A stretch of 64,000 nt of DNA from CAVRXQ01 sp963849105 (GTDB lineage: Bacteria > Actinomycetota > Acidimicrobiia > Acidimicrobiales > Bog-793), in the NCBI GenBank assembly GCA_963849105.1, contig CAWKGD010000005.1, positions 124,001 through 188,000 on the forward strand, read 5' to 3'. Positions 16,039-23,954 of the stretch are shown here, piece by piece. The position numbers and the translations under genes were made by a program. Below the pieces are notes generated by a model. It ran no database searches. It worked only from the letters and a program-made list of their open reading frames with translations, and was not told the origin of the DNA. The first letter of the stretch is position 1. The number at the start of each line of letters is the position of its first letter.

Positions 16039-16287
16039 CTAACGACGCGGCCGCTTTGCGGCCTTCTTGGCCTTGGCGGCTTTAACTGGCGCGGCAGCCT
16101 TCTTGGCCGACTCCTTCAGCTTGCCGATGACGGTCACTGAACCGGAAGCAGGCACGATCGTCGATTCATCGCCCGTGGACCACCTGACGTGAAGCAGCTG
16201 CCCGATGACGCTGGTCACCACACCCTCGCGTGGGGCCTCACCAACCTTCGTGGAAGCGATTCGAACTTGATCACCGACATCGGGCAT
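16039..16287 (-). CDS. DUF1918-type protein with histone H1-like basic tail
   Basis: This 82-aa protein begins with a small beta-barrel domain of the DUF1918 type (VGDQVRIASTKVGEAPREGVV, then LLHVRWSTGDESTIVPASGSV), found in actinobacteria. Residues 58-82 form an Ala/Lys/Pro tail (AAPVKAAKAKKAAKRPRR) like histone H1 or mycobacterial Hup tails, which suggests nucleic acid binding. The ATG has GGGGAGG 8 nt before it. A palindrome copy (16339) lies about 50 bp upstream and might be an operator. Confidence 0.75.
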   Translation of the reverse strand: MPDVGDQVRIASTKVGEAPREGVVTSVIGQLLHVRWSTGDESTIVPASGSVTVIGKLKESAKKAAAPVKAAKAKKAAKRPRR

Positions 16288-16338
16288 GGGGTCGCCTCCC
16301 CTGGTGAGATCCTTACAAAAGTTAGTCGCCCGGAGGCG

Positions 16339-16354
16339 TAATAGAACTCAATTA
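16339..16354. repeat. Dispersed 16-bp palindrome, copy 2
   Basis: TAATAGAACTCAATTA, followed by AAAGCGC. It lies in the 5' region of the DUF1918 gene and beyond the 3' end of the carbonic anhydrase gene. Confidence 0.6.
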
Positions 16355-16417
16355 AAAGCGCACTCTTACCCGGCTGCAGCGCGTCGTTGGAATAGGCGTG
16401 GCCGGTCTCAGAAGCCG

Positions 16418-16909
16418 CTAACTGACCGGCCGAAGCCGACCGCTCTCGACCTCATAGACGAAGCCGCGGATTTTGTCCTTTTTCGGAATGAACGGGCTCG
16501 CTTTGATCCGACCGATGGACTGGCGCACATCGTCATCGGCGTCTGGGAATGCCTCGAGCGCAAATGGGGGCCTAATTCCGGTGTCGGCAGCGATCTGGTC
16601 TTTGACCTGATCGTCTTTGAAGGTGAGCATCCCGCAATCGGTGTGATGGATCAGGATGATCTCTTCTGTGCCGAGAAGTCGCTGCGAGATGGTGAGCGAG
16701 CGAATTGTGTCATCGGTTACGACGCCTCCCGCGTTCCGAATGACGTGCGCGTCACCTTCGGCGAGCCCGAGGACCCCGTAGACGTTCAACCGAGCATCCA
16801 TGCACGCGAGAACCGCCACCTGCTTGCCGGGAGGCATCGGCAGCCGTTGTTTGGTGAAGGAGTTGGCGTAACTCTCGGCGTTCTTCAAAAGATCGTCAGT
16901 GGCCGTCAT
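16418..16909 (-). CDS. Beta-class carbonic anhydrase
   Basis: This 163-aa protein matches the small actinobacterial beta-carbonic anhydrases, zinc enzymes that interconvert CO2 and bicarbonate. The zinc ligands are C36 in ACMDAR, H89 and C92 in HHTDCGM, with the D38/R40 dyad beside the metal. HVIRNAGG, another signature, is at 55-62. GGAGGGGAA precedes the ATG. The protein is cytoplasmic and likely to form dimers or tetramers. It stands alone. Confidence 0.92.
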   Translation of the reverse strand: MTATDDLLKNAESYANSFTKQRLPMPPGKQVAVLACMDARLNVYGVLGLAEGDAHVIRNAGGVVTDDTIRSLTISQRLLGTEEIILIHHTDCGMLTFKDDQVKDQIAADTGIRPPFALEAFPDADDDVRQSIGRIKASPFIPKKDKIRGFVYEVESGRLRPVS

Positions 16910-17257
16910 TTCCCCTCCGCGGTTGAGTTCCGGCTGAAATCTGACTAAACAAGTCAGACAAGTGGTGTTTAGCCTCTTATCGCAGGTCGGTCAAGGTGTC
17001 AGAGTCGAGAGACGCGACGAGGAGCGCTCCCCCGCCTATCGAGGCGAACATAGGTTTGACACGATCGAAGCCGCGAACTTCGTGGGGTTGCGAAATCTTT
17101 AAGCGGGGCGTTGCCGCAATCTTCAACTGCGCGGCGTATATCGGCACGATTAAGCAGTCTCCAACCGCGCAACGAATGTCTACTCTCGCCTTGAAAAACT
17201 CGTCGAAATGCAGTCAGGAGACAGATCCTGCTCGCATTAGTCGGACTCGGTGCAGTA
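16910..17257. other. Intergenic region
   Basis: About 350 bp between the carbonic anhydrase start and a small possible membrane-protein gene. An open frame on the plus strand here (from 16996) has Ser/Arg/Thr-rich, non-protein-like composition and was not accepted. No RNA gene was recognised. Confidence 0.4.
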
Positions 17258-17422
17258 ATGGCCCTAGTAGGGGGGGTCTACAGATTGCTGGCGCGACGAC
17301 ATCGCACCCTCATCTCCCCTCGCGAACTCCTCGATGTCAACCAGCTCGTGAGCGACGAACAGGCGGTGATCACAGTGCTCCGATCGTTCGACGCTTCAGC
17401 TTCGTCGAGTGCATTCCGCTAG
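17258..17422 (+). CDS. Possible small membrane protein with uncertain start
   Basis: From the ATG at 17258 the frame encodes 54 aa. In the same frame upstream, ILLALVGLGAV continues the hydrophobic helix, and AGGAG lies at 17216-17220 about 7 nt before a CTG at 17228. The combined product would have one membrane helix and a charged cytoplasmic part (SPRELLDVNQLVSDEQAVIT). A CTG or other rare start would be needed to include the whole helix. The helix and the good coding composition are in its favour; short length and lack of a clear start are against it. Confidence 0.35.
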   Translation: MALVGGVYRLLARRHRTLISPRELLDVNQLVSDEQAVITVLRSFDASASSSAFR

Positions 17423-17469
17423 GGGGCTGCCCCTGATCGCCGATTGGCAGACCGATCCTTTTAGGTAGT

Positions 17470-17973
17470 TCATAGATGGAAAGTGAACAGTTTCTGCGCA
17501 ACGATGCGTGCCGCGAGACTGTCCTCCGCATTCAACCATTCCTCGAAGGCCGGCCCTTGCAGCGGCAGGTAGTGGTCAAGCATCGATTGGCGGAGTTCGG
17601 GTCGGCGAGGGTCCGAGAGGGAGAAGAGCTCCGCCGTGCCGTGCACGGTCACGGCGAGCGCCTCGCTGGGCAGGTGAGTCGCACTCGTTGCGGGACGAAC
17701 TGTGAGATGGCGCATCCGTACCGACTGGCGGCCGGAACTGAAATGGAAACTCCCGTGGATGAAGTACCCATCTACTGGACCGACGAGCGGTCGTCCGTCG
17801 GCAGTCACCGTGGCGAGCACGAGGAGGACCATGCCCTGAAGACGTTCGGTCAGTTCCTCGGCACTGAGCCGATGCTCATTCGTGAGGATCCCACGCATAT
17901 GCGGGCCAGCTGATACAACACTCTCGTCGAGCAGCCGCTGCAGACGGTGCAATTCATCTGGGGTCTCGTACAC
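17470..17973 (-). CDS. Pyridoxamine 5'-phosphate oxidase-like flavoprotein
   Basis: This 167-aa protein has the split-barrel FMN-binding fold. Indicative segments are LAEELTERLQG-like N-terminal helix, VLLVLATVTADGRPLVGPVDG, FHFSSGRQSVRMRHL and AVTVHGTAELF. Such proteins bind FMN, F420 or heme and act in redox or detoxification; the group is broad, so the substrate is not known. The start is a GTG without a strong Shine-Dalgarno sequence. It is divergent from the DinB-like gene. Confidence 0.8.
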   Translation of the reverse strand: MYETPDELHRLQRLLDESVVSAGPHMRGILTNEHRLSAEELTERLQGMVLLVLATVTADGRPLVGPVDGYFIHGSFHFSSGRQSVRMRHLTVRPATSATHLPSEALAVTVHGTAELFSLSDPRRPELRQSMLDHYLPLQGPAFEEWLNAEDSLAARIVAQKLFTFHL

Positions 17974-18083
17974 CGGGTAATCCCATCACAAGAACAGTTG
18001 CGGTGGTGCCCTGAACGTCAGGTCTCCGTCGGTGGGTTAAGTAGCCCGTTCGAACTAGTGCTCTTCGACAGAGTCAGCAGTCG

Positions 18084-18089
18084 TAGGCT
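18084..18089 (+). promoter_or_regulatory. -10 element TAGGCT of a leaderless transcript
   Basis: TAGGCT is followed after 7 nt by the GTG at 18097, which fits the usual N-terminus of this protein family. Confidence 0.5.
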
Positions 18090-18096
18090 GATTTGT

Positions 18097-18624
18097 GTGA
18101 TTGTTCCCGACATGAAGGACTGGACGTGGGTCCTCGAGCGAGCCTGTCCGGAGTGCGGCTTTGACGCAAGCAAGTGCGAAGCTGAGGATGTCGCTGGTCT
18201 AATTCGAGACAACGCGCAGGTATGGGAACGATTCCGGCGCAATGGCACCATTCGACCGGGTCGTCCCAACGAGTCAACGTGGTCGACTCTCGAGTACGCG
18301 TGTCACGTGCGCGACGTCTATCGGCTCTACAGAACACGGATCGAACGCATGCTGACCGAAGACGATCCGCTGTTTGAGAATTGGGACCAGGACGCCGCCG
18401 CAATCGCTCGTTCCTACGAGCACCAAGCTCCCGAGGTGGTCGCTGCTGAGCTCGCCGTTGCTGCCGAGGCGTTGGCGTCAACGCTCGACGGAGTGTCTGG
18501 TCCATCCTGGCTTCGACCAGGCCGTCGAAGTGACGGGACAATCTTCAGCGTTGGCACCATCGCCCGTTACATGATTCACGATCCCATCCATCACGCCTGG
18601 GATGTGCAAAAGCAGCACGCTTAG
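18097..18624 (+). CDS. DinB-superfamily protein
   Basis: This protein of about 175 aa belongs to the DinB/YfiT four-helix-bundle metalloprotein group, which includes mycothiol- and bacillithiol-dependent transferases. The start VIVPDMKDWTWVLERACPEC is typical of one actinobacterial subgroup. Candidate metal ligands are the His of LEYACHVRDVYRLY and the two His of MIHDPIHHAWDV. GTG 18097 is chosen for its leaderless promoter; ATG 18112 is the alternative. Substrates are unknown, but mycothiol-linked detoxification is plausible. Confidence 0.8.
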   Translation: MIVPDMKDWTWVLERACPECGFDASKCEAEDVAGLIRDNAQVWERFRRNGTIRPGRPNESTWSTLEYACHVRDVYRLYRTRIERMLTEDDPLFENWDQDAAAIARSYEHQAPEVVAAELAVAAEALASTLDGVSGPSWLRPGRRSDGTIFSVGTIARYMIHDPIHHAWDVQKQHA

Positions 18625-18674
18625 CACCCAGACCTTTGGACCCTTGATTAATCGAACGTACGGGGTCAGTGGAA

Positions 18675-19067
18675 TCACCAAACCGCGACGTGCCGCCGTC
18701 CGGATTGAAGCGCGAACCAGATGAGCGGAATCTGCACCGGAAATCGGAGCCAGAGCAGCACCTGGGTCGTGAGGTCGTGGCCCCGCTGGGCGGTGATGGC
18801 ATCTTGCAGATTGGCAGGCCAAATGATCACCAAGAGCACCGCGGCAGCGATTCCCGCCCACCGGTCCCTACGCCATAGCCCGACCGCGCAGATGAGCTCG
18901 GCGACCCCGCTCGCATAGACGAGCTCGGTCGGCAAGGGAAGGAAATGGGGGACGATTCCCGTAAAGACTGCCGGATCGGCCAGGTGGATCACCCCACTCA
19001 CCGTGAAGGGAGCTGCGACCAACCAGGGAAGGTAGGAGCGGAAGCGATTAAGTAGTCGATTCGTCAT
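18675..19067 (-). CDS. DoxX-like membrane protein
   Basis: This 130-aa protein has four predicted membrane helices. The motif order (SGVIHLADPAVF, VPHFLPLPTELVYASGVAEL, GLWRRDRWAGIAAAVLLVII) matches DoxX/DoxD-like integral membrane proteins, some of which act with oxidoreductases in thiol or quinone redox chemistry. A degenerate palindrome copy lies about 30 bp upstream of the start. Confidence 0.82.
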   Translation of the reverse strand: MTNRLLNRFRSYLPWLVAAPFTVSGVIHLADPAVFTGIVPHFLPLPTELVYASGVAELICAVGLWRRDRWAGIAAAVLLVIIWPANLQDAITAQRGHDLTTQVLLWLRFPVQIPLIWFALQSGRRHVAVW

Positions 19068-19098
19068 CGCTCGTTCGGGGTGCGTATCTGGTCACAGA

Positions 19099-19114
19099 TG
19101 AATGAACTCGATCA
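19099..19114. repeat. Dispersed palindrome, weak copy
   Basis: TGAATGAACTCGATCA, 12 of 16 matches to the consensus, about 30 bp upstream of the doxX-like gene. Confidence 0.3.
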
Positions 19115-19203
19115 AACGCGCTCTACGGGAACGTTGCGAAAACGTGGGGTTAGCCGGTTTTGTCGGACTGGGTAAACGCGGGGTCTTTTAACAGTTTCAG
19201 CCT

Positions 19204-19662
19204 TCAGCTCTTCTTCGACGCAACGCGCGCCTCGATGGCCGGAACGACGCGGGGAGCAAAGGCCACGAACGCGGCAATCAAACCGATGTACGCGCCATAT
19301 TGCCATGACGTGCCGCTCGGCTTCGTCAAGAACGAGATAAGCGTGAGCAAGAGGTTGAGCCCTGTAGCCAGCGCAAGAAATTGCGAATGAGCCACTGGCA
19401 ACTTGAACGGCAACTTCGCTAGCCCGGCCAGTAAGGCCAAGTAGCCCAGTATCAACAAACAGACGATCAGCGTGATGTACATGTAGCCATGCCAAAGGCC
19501 ATCGACCGTGACGTGGTAGATCGAAAACCCCGCGCCGAACCAGGCAAGAAACAACGAAATAAACAGAATGAGCGTTGCGATCGCGACAATTCGATCGGTC
19601 TGCGACCATCGCTTTGCATCAAACTTGTAAGACGCGGCGCCAGCCGCGGGCTCGACAGGCAT
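19204..19662 (-). CDS. Four-helix membrane protein of unknown function
   Basis: This 152-aa protein has four predicted membrane helices (beginning IVAIATLILFISLFLAWFGA) with a short Trp-containing loop (VDGLWHGYMYITLIV). GAGGAGGGCCA precedes the ATG. The architecture resembles small actinobacterial membrane proteins of unknown function. No catalytic motif is seen. Confidence 0.75.
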   Translation of the reverse strand: MPVEPAAGAASYKFDAKRWSQTDRIVAIATLILFISLFLAWFGAGFSIYHVTVDGLWHGYMYITLIVCLLILGYLALLAGLAKLPFKLPVAHSQFLALATGLNLLLTLISFLTKPSGTSWQYGAYIGLIAAFVAFAPRVVPAIEARVASKKS

Positions 19663-19852
19663 TGGCCCTCCTCTCGCGGTTCCTGCATAGCGTATGCGAG
19701 GAAGTTCTCCGACGCGTCTGGGCGCACTACCAGAGCGAGTCGCGGGCGCGAGTTACCTGTACCTGCACAATTACGTGGGGCCAACCGGATTGCGGTAGCG
19801 CGAGCCCAACTCTCGACCAAGCCATGCGTCGGTCGGTTCGAGAGTCGTTCTG

Positions 19853-19858
19853 TAGCGT
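19853..19858 (+). promoter_or_regulatory. -10 element TAGCGT of a leaderless transcript
   Basis: TAGCGT lies 7 nt before the ATG at 19866. The same hexamer precedes the second LLM oxidoreductase gene (28404-28409, minus strand). Confidence 0.55.
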
Positions 19859-19865
19859 CTCGGCT

Positions 19866-20693
19866 ATGCGATTCGGAATCGATCTCGCCCAGCAGAGAAT
19901 GGAGTGGGACGAACTCCTCGTGCGAGCTCGGCTTTGTGAGAAGTTGGGATTTGAAGGGGCGTGGGGATTCGATCATTTCCAACCCATGTATGGAAGCGGA
20001 CCCGGTAACTGTTTCGAGGGAATGACGGCGTTGGCTGCCCTAGCGGCGTCGACGACGACCATCCGAGTTGGACTGCTTGTCACCGGCGTCACCTACCGGC
20101 ATCCCTCAGTTCTGTGCGCGCAGGCCGTCACCATCGACCACGTCTCCCGCGGTCGTCTTGACCTCGCGCTCGGTGCCGCGTGGTTCGAGCCCGAGCATCG
20201 TGCGCTCGGCATCGAGTTTCCCGCTGTCGGCGCGCGATTTGACCTGTTGGAGGACACGCTCGAAATCGTGATCCGGCTCATGAGCGGCGAGCCGGTCTCT
20301 TTCGAAGGAAAGACGACCACGCTTGCAGGCGCGACGTTCCGCCCCCAACCTATCCAGCGGCCCCACCCTCCCATCTGGATTGGTGGCCATGGCCCAAAGC
20401 GAGCGCTTCCTCTAGTCGCGCGCTACGCCGATATGTGGCACGACTTTTCATCGCCGGAGGAGTACGCGCGTATCTCTAGCGCTGTGGACTCCCTCGCAAA
20501 AGGGATCGGCCGGGATCCGGCCTCGATTGGGAGGGCCGCATCGCTTTCAATCTCGGAAGGTTGGGAAAAGGTGCGTCGGGCGATCGATGCCTACGCGGTG
20601 GCCGGCGCCACCTACCTCGTGTGCGGATGGCCGTCCGAAGGTCAAGAGAGGGTGGCCGAGTTCGCCGAAGAACTAATCGGCGAGTACCGGTGA
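19866..20693 (+). CDS. LLM-class F420-dependent oxidoreductase-like protein
   Basis: This 275-aa protein is a luciferase-like TIM-barrel enzyme. Motifs include RARLCEKLGFEGAWGFDHF, LAALAASTTTIRVGLLVTG, GRLDLALGAAWFEPEH and FRPQPIQRPHPPIWIGGHG, as in F420-dependent reductases of actinobacteria. These transfer hydride between F420H2 (or FMN) and an organic substrate. The open frame extends to 19575, but the leaderless promoter and family N-terminus (MRFGIDLAQQ) fix the start at 19866. Another member of the family is at 27567. The substrate is unknown. Confidence 0.88.
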   Translation: MRFGIDLAQQRMEWDELLVRARLCEKLGFEGAWGFDHFQPMYGSGPGNCFEGMTALAALAASTTTIRVGLLVTGVTYRHPSVLCAQAVTIDHVSRGRLDLALGAAWFEPEHRALGIEFPAVGARFDLLEDTLEIVIRLMSGEPVSFEGKTTTLAGATFRPQPIQRPHPPIWIGGHGPKRALPLVARYADMWHDFSSPEEYARISSAVDSLAKGIGRDPASIGRAASLSISEGWEKVRRAIDAYAVAGATYLVCGWPSEGQERVAEFAEELIGEYR

Positions 20694-20717
20694 ACGCGGC
20701 AATCGCCACTCCACGGT

Positions 20718-20733
20718 TAATTGAACCCAATTA
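20718..20733. repeat. Dispersed 16-bp palindrome, copy 3
   Basis: TAATTGAACCCAATTA, extended to 18 bp as TTAATTG...CAATTAA. It lies between the convergent ends of the LLM and DUF4232 genes. Confidence 0.7.
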
Positions 20734-20807
20734 AGACGCGGGGCCAACTCGGTCGTGCCAGCCCGCAACGGGCGCAGCGAAAGACGCACCGGCGGCGCGG
20801 GCAAGTG

Positions 20808-21398
20808 CTACTGGAAACGCTTGGCTGTGACAGCCGTGACCCGGACGACCCCGCAGTGCGGGTGCTCGGTTGATCCACCGAAGGGCGCAATCCGCGCGTG
20901 GGATCCGTAAAGCGTGACCGTTCGCGTGGTCTGCGGCGGGGTGAACTTCAGGGCGGCCGACGTCGGACACGTCAAGTTCGGATAGCCAGTCTCGTCCGCG
21001 TACAAGACGCCGAAGTATGCCGTCTCACCCGGCGCGAGGCTGACCGCCTTCTCTTTGATGCTGAACGCACCCGGGGCTGTCTGGTCAGTGGTCGATAGGT
21101 TCTTCCCGGTTTTCGTGAGCATCTGGACGTGTGGGTATCCGTAGAGCGAACACGTCTTGGCGGAGTGGTTCGTGAAACCGAACTCGGCGGCGAGGGTTCC
21201 CGCGGCGCCCGTCGTCCGCCCGCTCCACACAGCGAGCGCACTGGCTACGCACCGCGGCACACTCGCCGGAGCTCTCACGCGCGCCACTGGGGCCGGCGAG
21301 ACGGTGGCAGCGAATCCCATCGCTGGTACGAGCGCTGCGCCACAGGCGATAGTGACTGTGGCAGCGAGCCGCTTGAAGGTGAACCTGGGTGCATTCAT
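20808..21398 (-). CDS. Secreted DUF4232-type protein
   Basis: This protein of about 196 aa has a signal peptide (LAATVTIACGAALVPAMGFA) and a beta-rich domain of the DUF4232 type, common in secreted actinobacterial proteins. Four cysteines (in VPRCVAS, AKTCSLYGYP, NLTCPTS and HPHCGVV) may form two disulfides. The ATG at 21398 has AAGGGGG before it; an in-frame GTG at 21416 is less likely. Its function is unknown. Confidence 0.75.
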   Translation of the reverse strand: MNAPRFTFKRLAATVTIACGAALVPAMGFAATVSPAPVARVRAPASVPRCVASALAVWSGRTTGAAGTLAAEFGFTNHSAKTCSLYGYPHVQMLTKTGKNLSTTDQTAPGAFSIKEKAVSLAPGETAYFGVLYADETGYPNLTCPTSAALKFTPPQTTRTVTLYGSHARIAPFGGSTEHPHCGVVRVTAVTAKRFQ

Positions 21399-21633
21399 AG
21401 CGCACCCCCTTATCACTGCAAAAACCCTGCACAGTCATGGTATCGGCTGGAAGTTGTGGGCATGCCGTGTCGCGCACAGATCCTCGGGGCAATTCCGATT
21501 AATTGGATTGACATAAGACGGAGCCGGACCGCGGACGTGGCGAAAGGGGCAATCCCGCACCCGGTAATAGGTGTTTGGTAGTTCGGCTCAACAAGCCATG
21601 AGGAGGTCAGGACGCCTGCAACCGCTCGCGTGA

Positions 21634-21663
21634 TAATTGATCTCAATTACTTGAACACGATTA
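21634..21663. repeat. Dispersed palindrome, copy 4 plus overlapping weak copy
   Basis: TAATTGATCTCAATTA at 21634-21649 is a nearly perfect palindrome. A second degenerate copy (TACTTGAACACGATTA, 21648-21663) overlaps it by two bases. They lie between the divergent DUF4232 and VOC genes. Confidence 0.6.
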
Positions 21664-21796
21664 ATGGCCGGTGCGGCGAGGAGCGCCGCGTGGCTCTGGC
21701 GGGAACCTTGTCTGAGGTCACAGCGAATGACGGCTCACAACTAGCCTTCTGCGGTCGACTGCTATTCGGGCAGTCAATAGAGCGGAGGTGCGCACG

Positions 21797-22192
21797 ATGT
21801 CCGACTTCCCGGCCATCGGCCATGTGGCGCTGACCGTCAATGACCTAAGTCGAAGCGTTCCCTGGTACGAGAATCTTTTCGGTGCCAAGCCTCTCATGGA
21901 AGGTGACGAAGGCGAGTTCCGCCACGTCGTGTGGATGCTCGGCGGTGGCACGATCTTTGGCCTCCATCAGTTCCCGGACCTCGTCGACGAGTCCCCTTTC
22001 AATGAGCGCCGGATCGGCCTCGATCATGTGTCGTTCCATTGCGCCGATCGCGCCGAACTTGAGGGATGGGAGAAACGCCTCTCAGAGCTCGGGATCAGCC
22101 ACGGCGGCATCGTCGACGCTCCCTACGGCTCGGGCCTCTCTTTCCGGGACCCTGACAACAACGCGCTGGAGTTCTTCGCGCTTCGCGGTTAG
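21797..22192 (+). CDS. VOC-superfamily (glyoxalase/dioxygenase-fold) protein
   Basis: This 131-aa protein is a single vicinal-oxygen-chelate domain formed of two beta-alpha-beta-beta-beta units: AIGHVALTVNDLSRSVPWYEN and GLDHVSFHCADRAELEGWEKR. Likely metal ligands are the His of GHVAL, the His of FGLHQF, the His of LDHVSF and the terminal Glu of NNALEFFAL. GGAGG lies 8 nt before the ATG. It could be a glyoxalase, resistance or dioxygenase-like protein. Confidence 0.85.
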   Translation: MSDFPAIGHVALTVNDLSRSVPWYENLFGAKPLMEGDEGEFRHVVWMLGGGTIFGLHQFPDLVDESPFNERRIGLDHVSFHCADRAELEGWEKRLSELGISHGGIVDAPYGSGLSFRDPDNNALEFFALRG

Positions 22193-22239
22193 CCAGCCGC
22201 ATTCTCGTTGGGCCGTTGCACGCGCAGCACTCCGCGGTT

Positions 22240-22255
22240 TAATTGAACTGAATTA
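22240..22255. repeat. Dispersed 16-bp palindrome, copy 5
   Basis: TAATTGAACTGAATTA, with outer bases GCGGTT...AAGAAGCGC that extend the symmetry. It lies between the convergent VOC and LppX-like genes. Confidence 0.7.
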
Positions 22256-22328
22256 AGAAGCGCAACGTTCAGGTGTTGTTGGCGTCCGCTCCCGGCAGTG
22301 CGGGACCTGTCTCGCGTGTCTAAGCCCG

Positions 22329-23003
22329 CTAAGAACCGAGTGAAGAGAGAGCGATGGCTCCCTTGGGGGCCGTGGGCGGCTTGAAACTGTTCCAACCGCT
22401 GAATGACAAGTTGCCACCACTCTTGCCTTGTCGCACTTCGGAAATCGGACACGGCGTTCCTGTGGTGGAGATCCAGAGCACGCTGCCATTCGAGGATCTG
22501 ACACCGACGGCAGCGTGACCATCGACCTTCTTGTGGCCGACGATCGTCAGTCCGGTGGTGGTCGAGTCGATCTGGGAGGCGAGTAGCGCGATCTGAAAGC
22601 TGTCTCCAGTACCGGCTGAGCTTGAGGTCGGGGTGCTTATCCAGTCCGGGGCGATCTGCTTGGCCAACGTAGAGGGAAGGCGACCAACCTTCTGCCAGTA
22701 AGCCGGTGGCGCCTGGTAGTAGTCCGTCCCGTTCACAACGGTGATGTGCACGAGGTCACCTGCAAGCGTGAGGCTGCCCTCGAGATCCCGATTCGAGAAC
22801 ATCACAAGATCGATGCTCTCCGTGCCGCCCGAAACCGGGACCGAGCCGGAAAGACGGACCGACTTCGCCGAGGCAAGCGCCTTCGCGGCTGCCTGAACAA
22901 GCTGCTTTGCAGATTCACCGCGCGCGATAACTGCGCGGCCCCCAAATGCCATGAGCGTGAGCCCTAACACGAGCACAAGAACGGTGTTTGACGGGCGGCG
23001 CAT
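22329..23003 (-). CDS. Secreted LppX/LprG-like protein
   Basis: This protein of about 224 aa starts at ATG 23003 after GGAGGAGGAG. It has a signal sequence (TVLVLVLGLTLMAFGGRAVIA) without a lipobox cysteine. The mature part (KQLVQAAAKALASAKSVRLSG, then DYYQAPPAYWQKVGR and VVGHKKVDGHAAVGVR in outline) follows the pattern of LolA-fold proteins of the LppX_LprAFG type that carry lipids in the actinobacterial envelope. A paralog of similar layout is at 23955. Confidence 0.65.
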   Translation of the reverse strand: MRRPSNTVLVLVLGLTLMAFGGRAVIARGESAKQLVQAAAKALASAKSVRLSGSVPVSGGTESIDLVMFSNRDLEGSLTLAGDLVHITVVNGTDYYQAPPAYWQKVGRLPSTLAKQIAPDWISTPTSSSAGTGDSFQIALLASQIDSTTTGLTIVGHKKVDGHAAVGVRSSNGSVLWISTTGTPCPISEVRQGKSGGNLSFSGWNSFKPPTAPKGAIALSSLGS

Positions 23004-23137
23004 GTGCTCCTCCTCCTCCTTGACGCCCTTTTGCAAGGGACGTGCATGTTATCTAGACCGCTCCGAGGTGTAACTGCCTCCTCCGCGGCTAGCCGTGTCA
23101 AGAGGACCAGCCGCGCCAAACGCGCCGCCGTTTCGCG

Positions 23138-23153
23138 TAAATAAACTCAACTA
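23138..23153. repeat. Dispersed palindrome, weak copy
   Basis: TAAATAAACTCAACTA, 13 of 16 matches to the consensus, about 80 bp upstream of the second VOC gene. Confidence 0.35.
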
Positions 23154-23231
23154 CTCAGTCGACGCTCGCTCGTTTCGATGCTTCGCCGGGTGCTTCGTGG
23201 ATACAGTTCAAAGCATCGAGATGAGCCGCCA

Positions 23232-23732
23232 ATGAGCGAGCACGGGAGCGGTGTCGACCGGCGCGCGGAGTGGGAGTCCTTGAAGGCCCGCTACCTCCGA
23301 CCGCTGGACGCACGACCGGTCTCGTCGGCCCGAGGTCTGCACCACTTCGCCTTGCTCTGCAGCGATGTCGAACGGACCATCATCTTCTACCAGGAGCTTC
23401 TCGAGTTTCCCCTGGTCGAAGTCTTCGAGAACCGGGACTATCGCGGATCCACCCACTTCTTCTTCGATGTGGGACACGGCAACTATCTGGCGTACTTCGA
23501 TTTCCCCGGTCTTGACCTTGGGGACTACCGCGAAGTGCTCGGCGGCCTCCATCACATCGCGATTTCCGTTGCTCCCGAGCAATGGAACCGGCTCGTGGCC
23601 AAGCTGGAAGCGGCAGGAATCGAGACCCTCATCGTGGACGGTTCATCGGTCTACTTTCCCGGACCAGATGGCGAGCGACTCGAATTGCTCTCGTACCCGC
23701 TCAACGACATGTACGGGACGGTCGTCGGCTGA
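23232..23732 (+). CDS. VOC-superfamily protein
   Basis: This protein of about 166 aa is a single VOC-domain protein with an N-terminal extension. The two halves are GLHHFALLCSDVERTIIFYQ and GLHHIAISVAPEQWNRLVAK. Metal ligands are probably the two His pairs and the Glu of GERLELLSYP. It belongs to the group with NYLAYFDFPGLDLGDY and may be a ring-cleaving or glyoxalase-like enzyme. ATG 23232 is chosen over 23178. Confidence 0.82.
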   Translation: MSEHGSGVDRRAEWESLKARYLRPLDARPVSSARGLHHFALLCSDVERTIIFYQELLEFPLVEVFENRDYRGSTHFFFDVGHGNYLAYFDFPGLDLGDYREVLGGLHHIAISVAPEQWNRLVAKLEAAGIETLIVDGSSVYFPGPDGERLELLSYPLNDMYGTVVG

Positions 23733-23954
23733 GTCACGCGTGACGAGAGCACGATGAGGGTTATCAGCACCGTATATCTGCACGATTACGCAGGATGGGA
23801 CTGCTTTAAGTCTGGTCGCTCGCGTCTCAGCGGAGCGATAGGGGACGCGCGTTCTAGTACAGCGAAGCGGTGGTGCTCAGCGAGTCCGGCGTTGCGATTG
23901 TCAAACACCTGAACAGCCGCCGTGCGGGTTTCAGCCCCTAAGGCTTGGCGGCTC

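Noticed and set aside
16996..17436. 146-codon plus-strand open frame
   Set aside because: Ser/Arg/Pro-rich composition without hydrophobic core; overlaps a better small frame in another phase.
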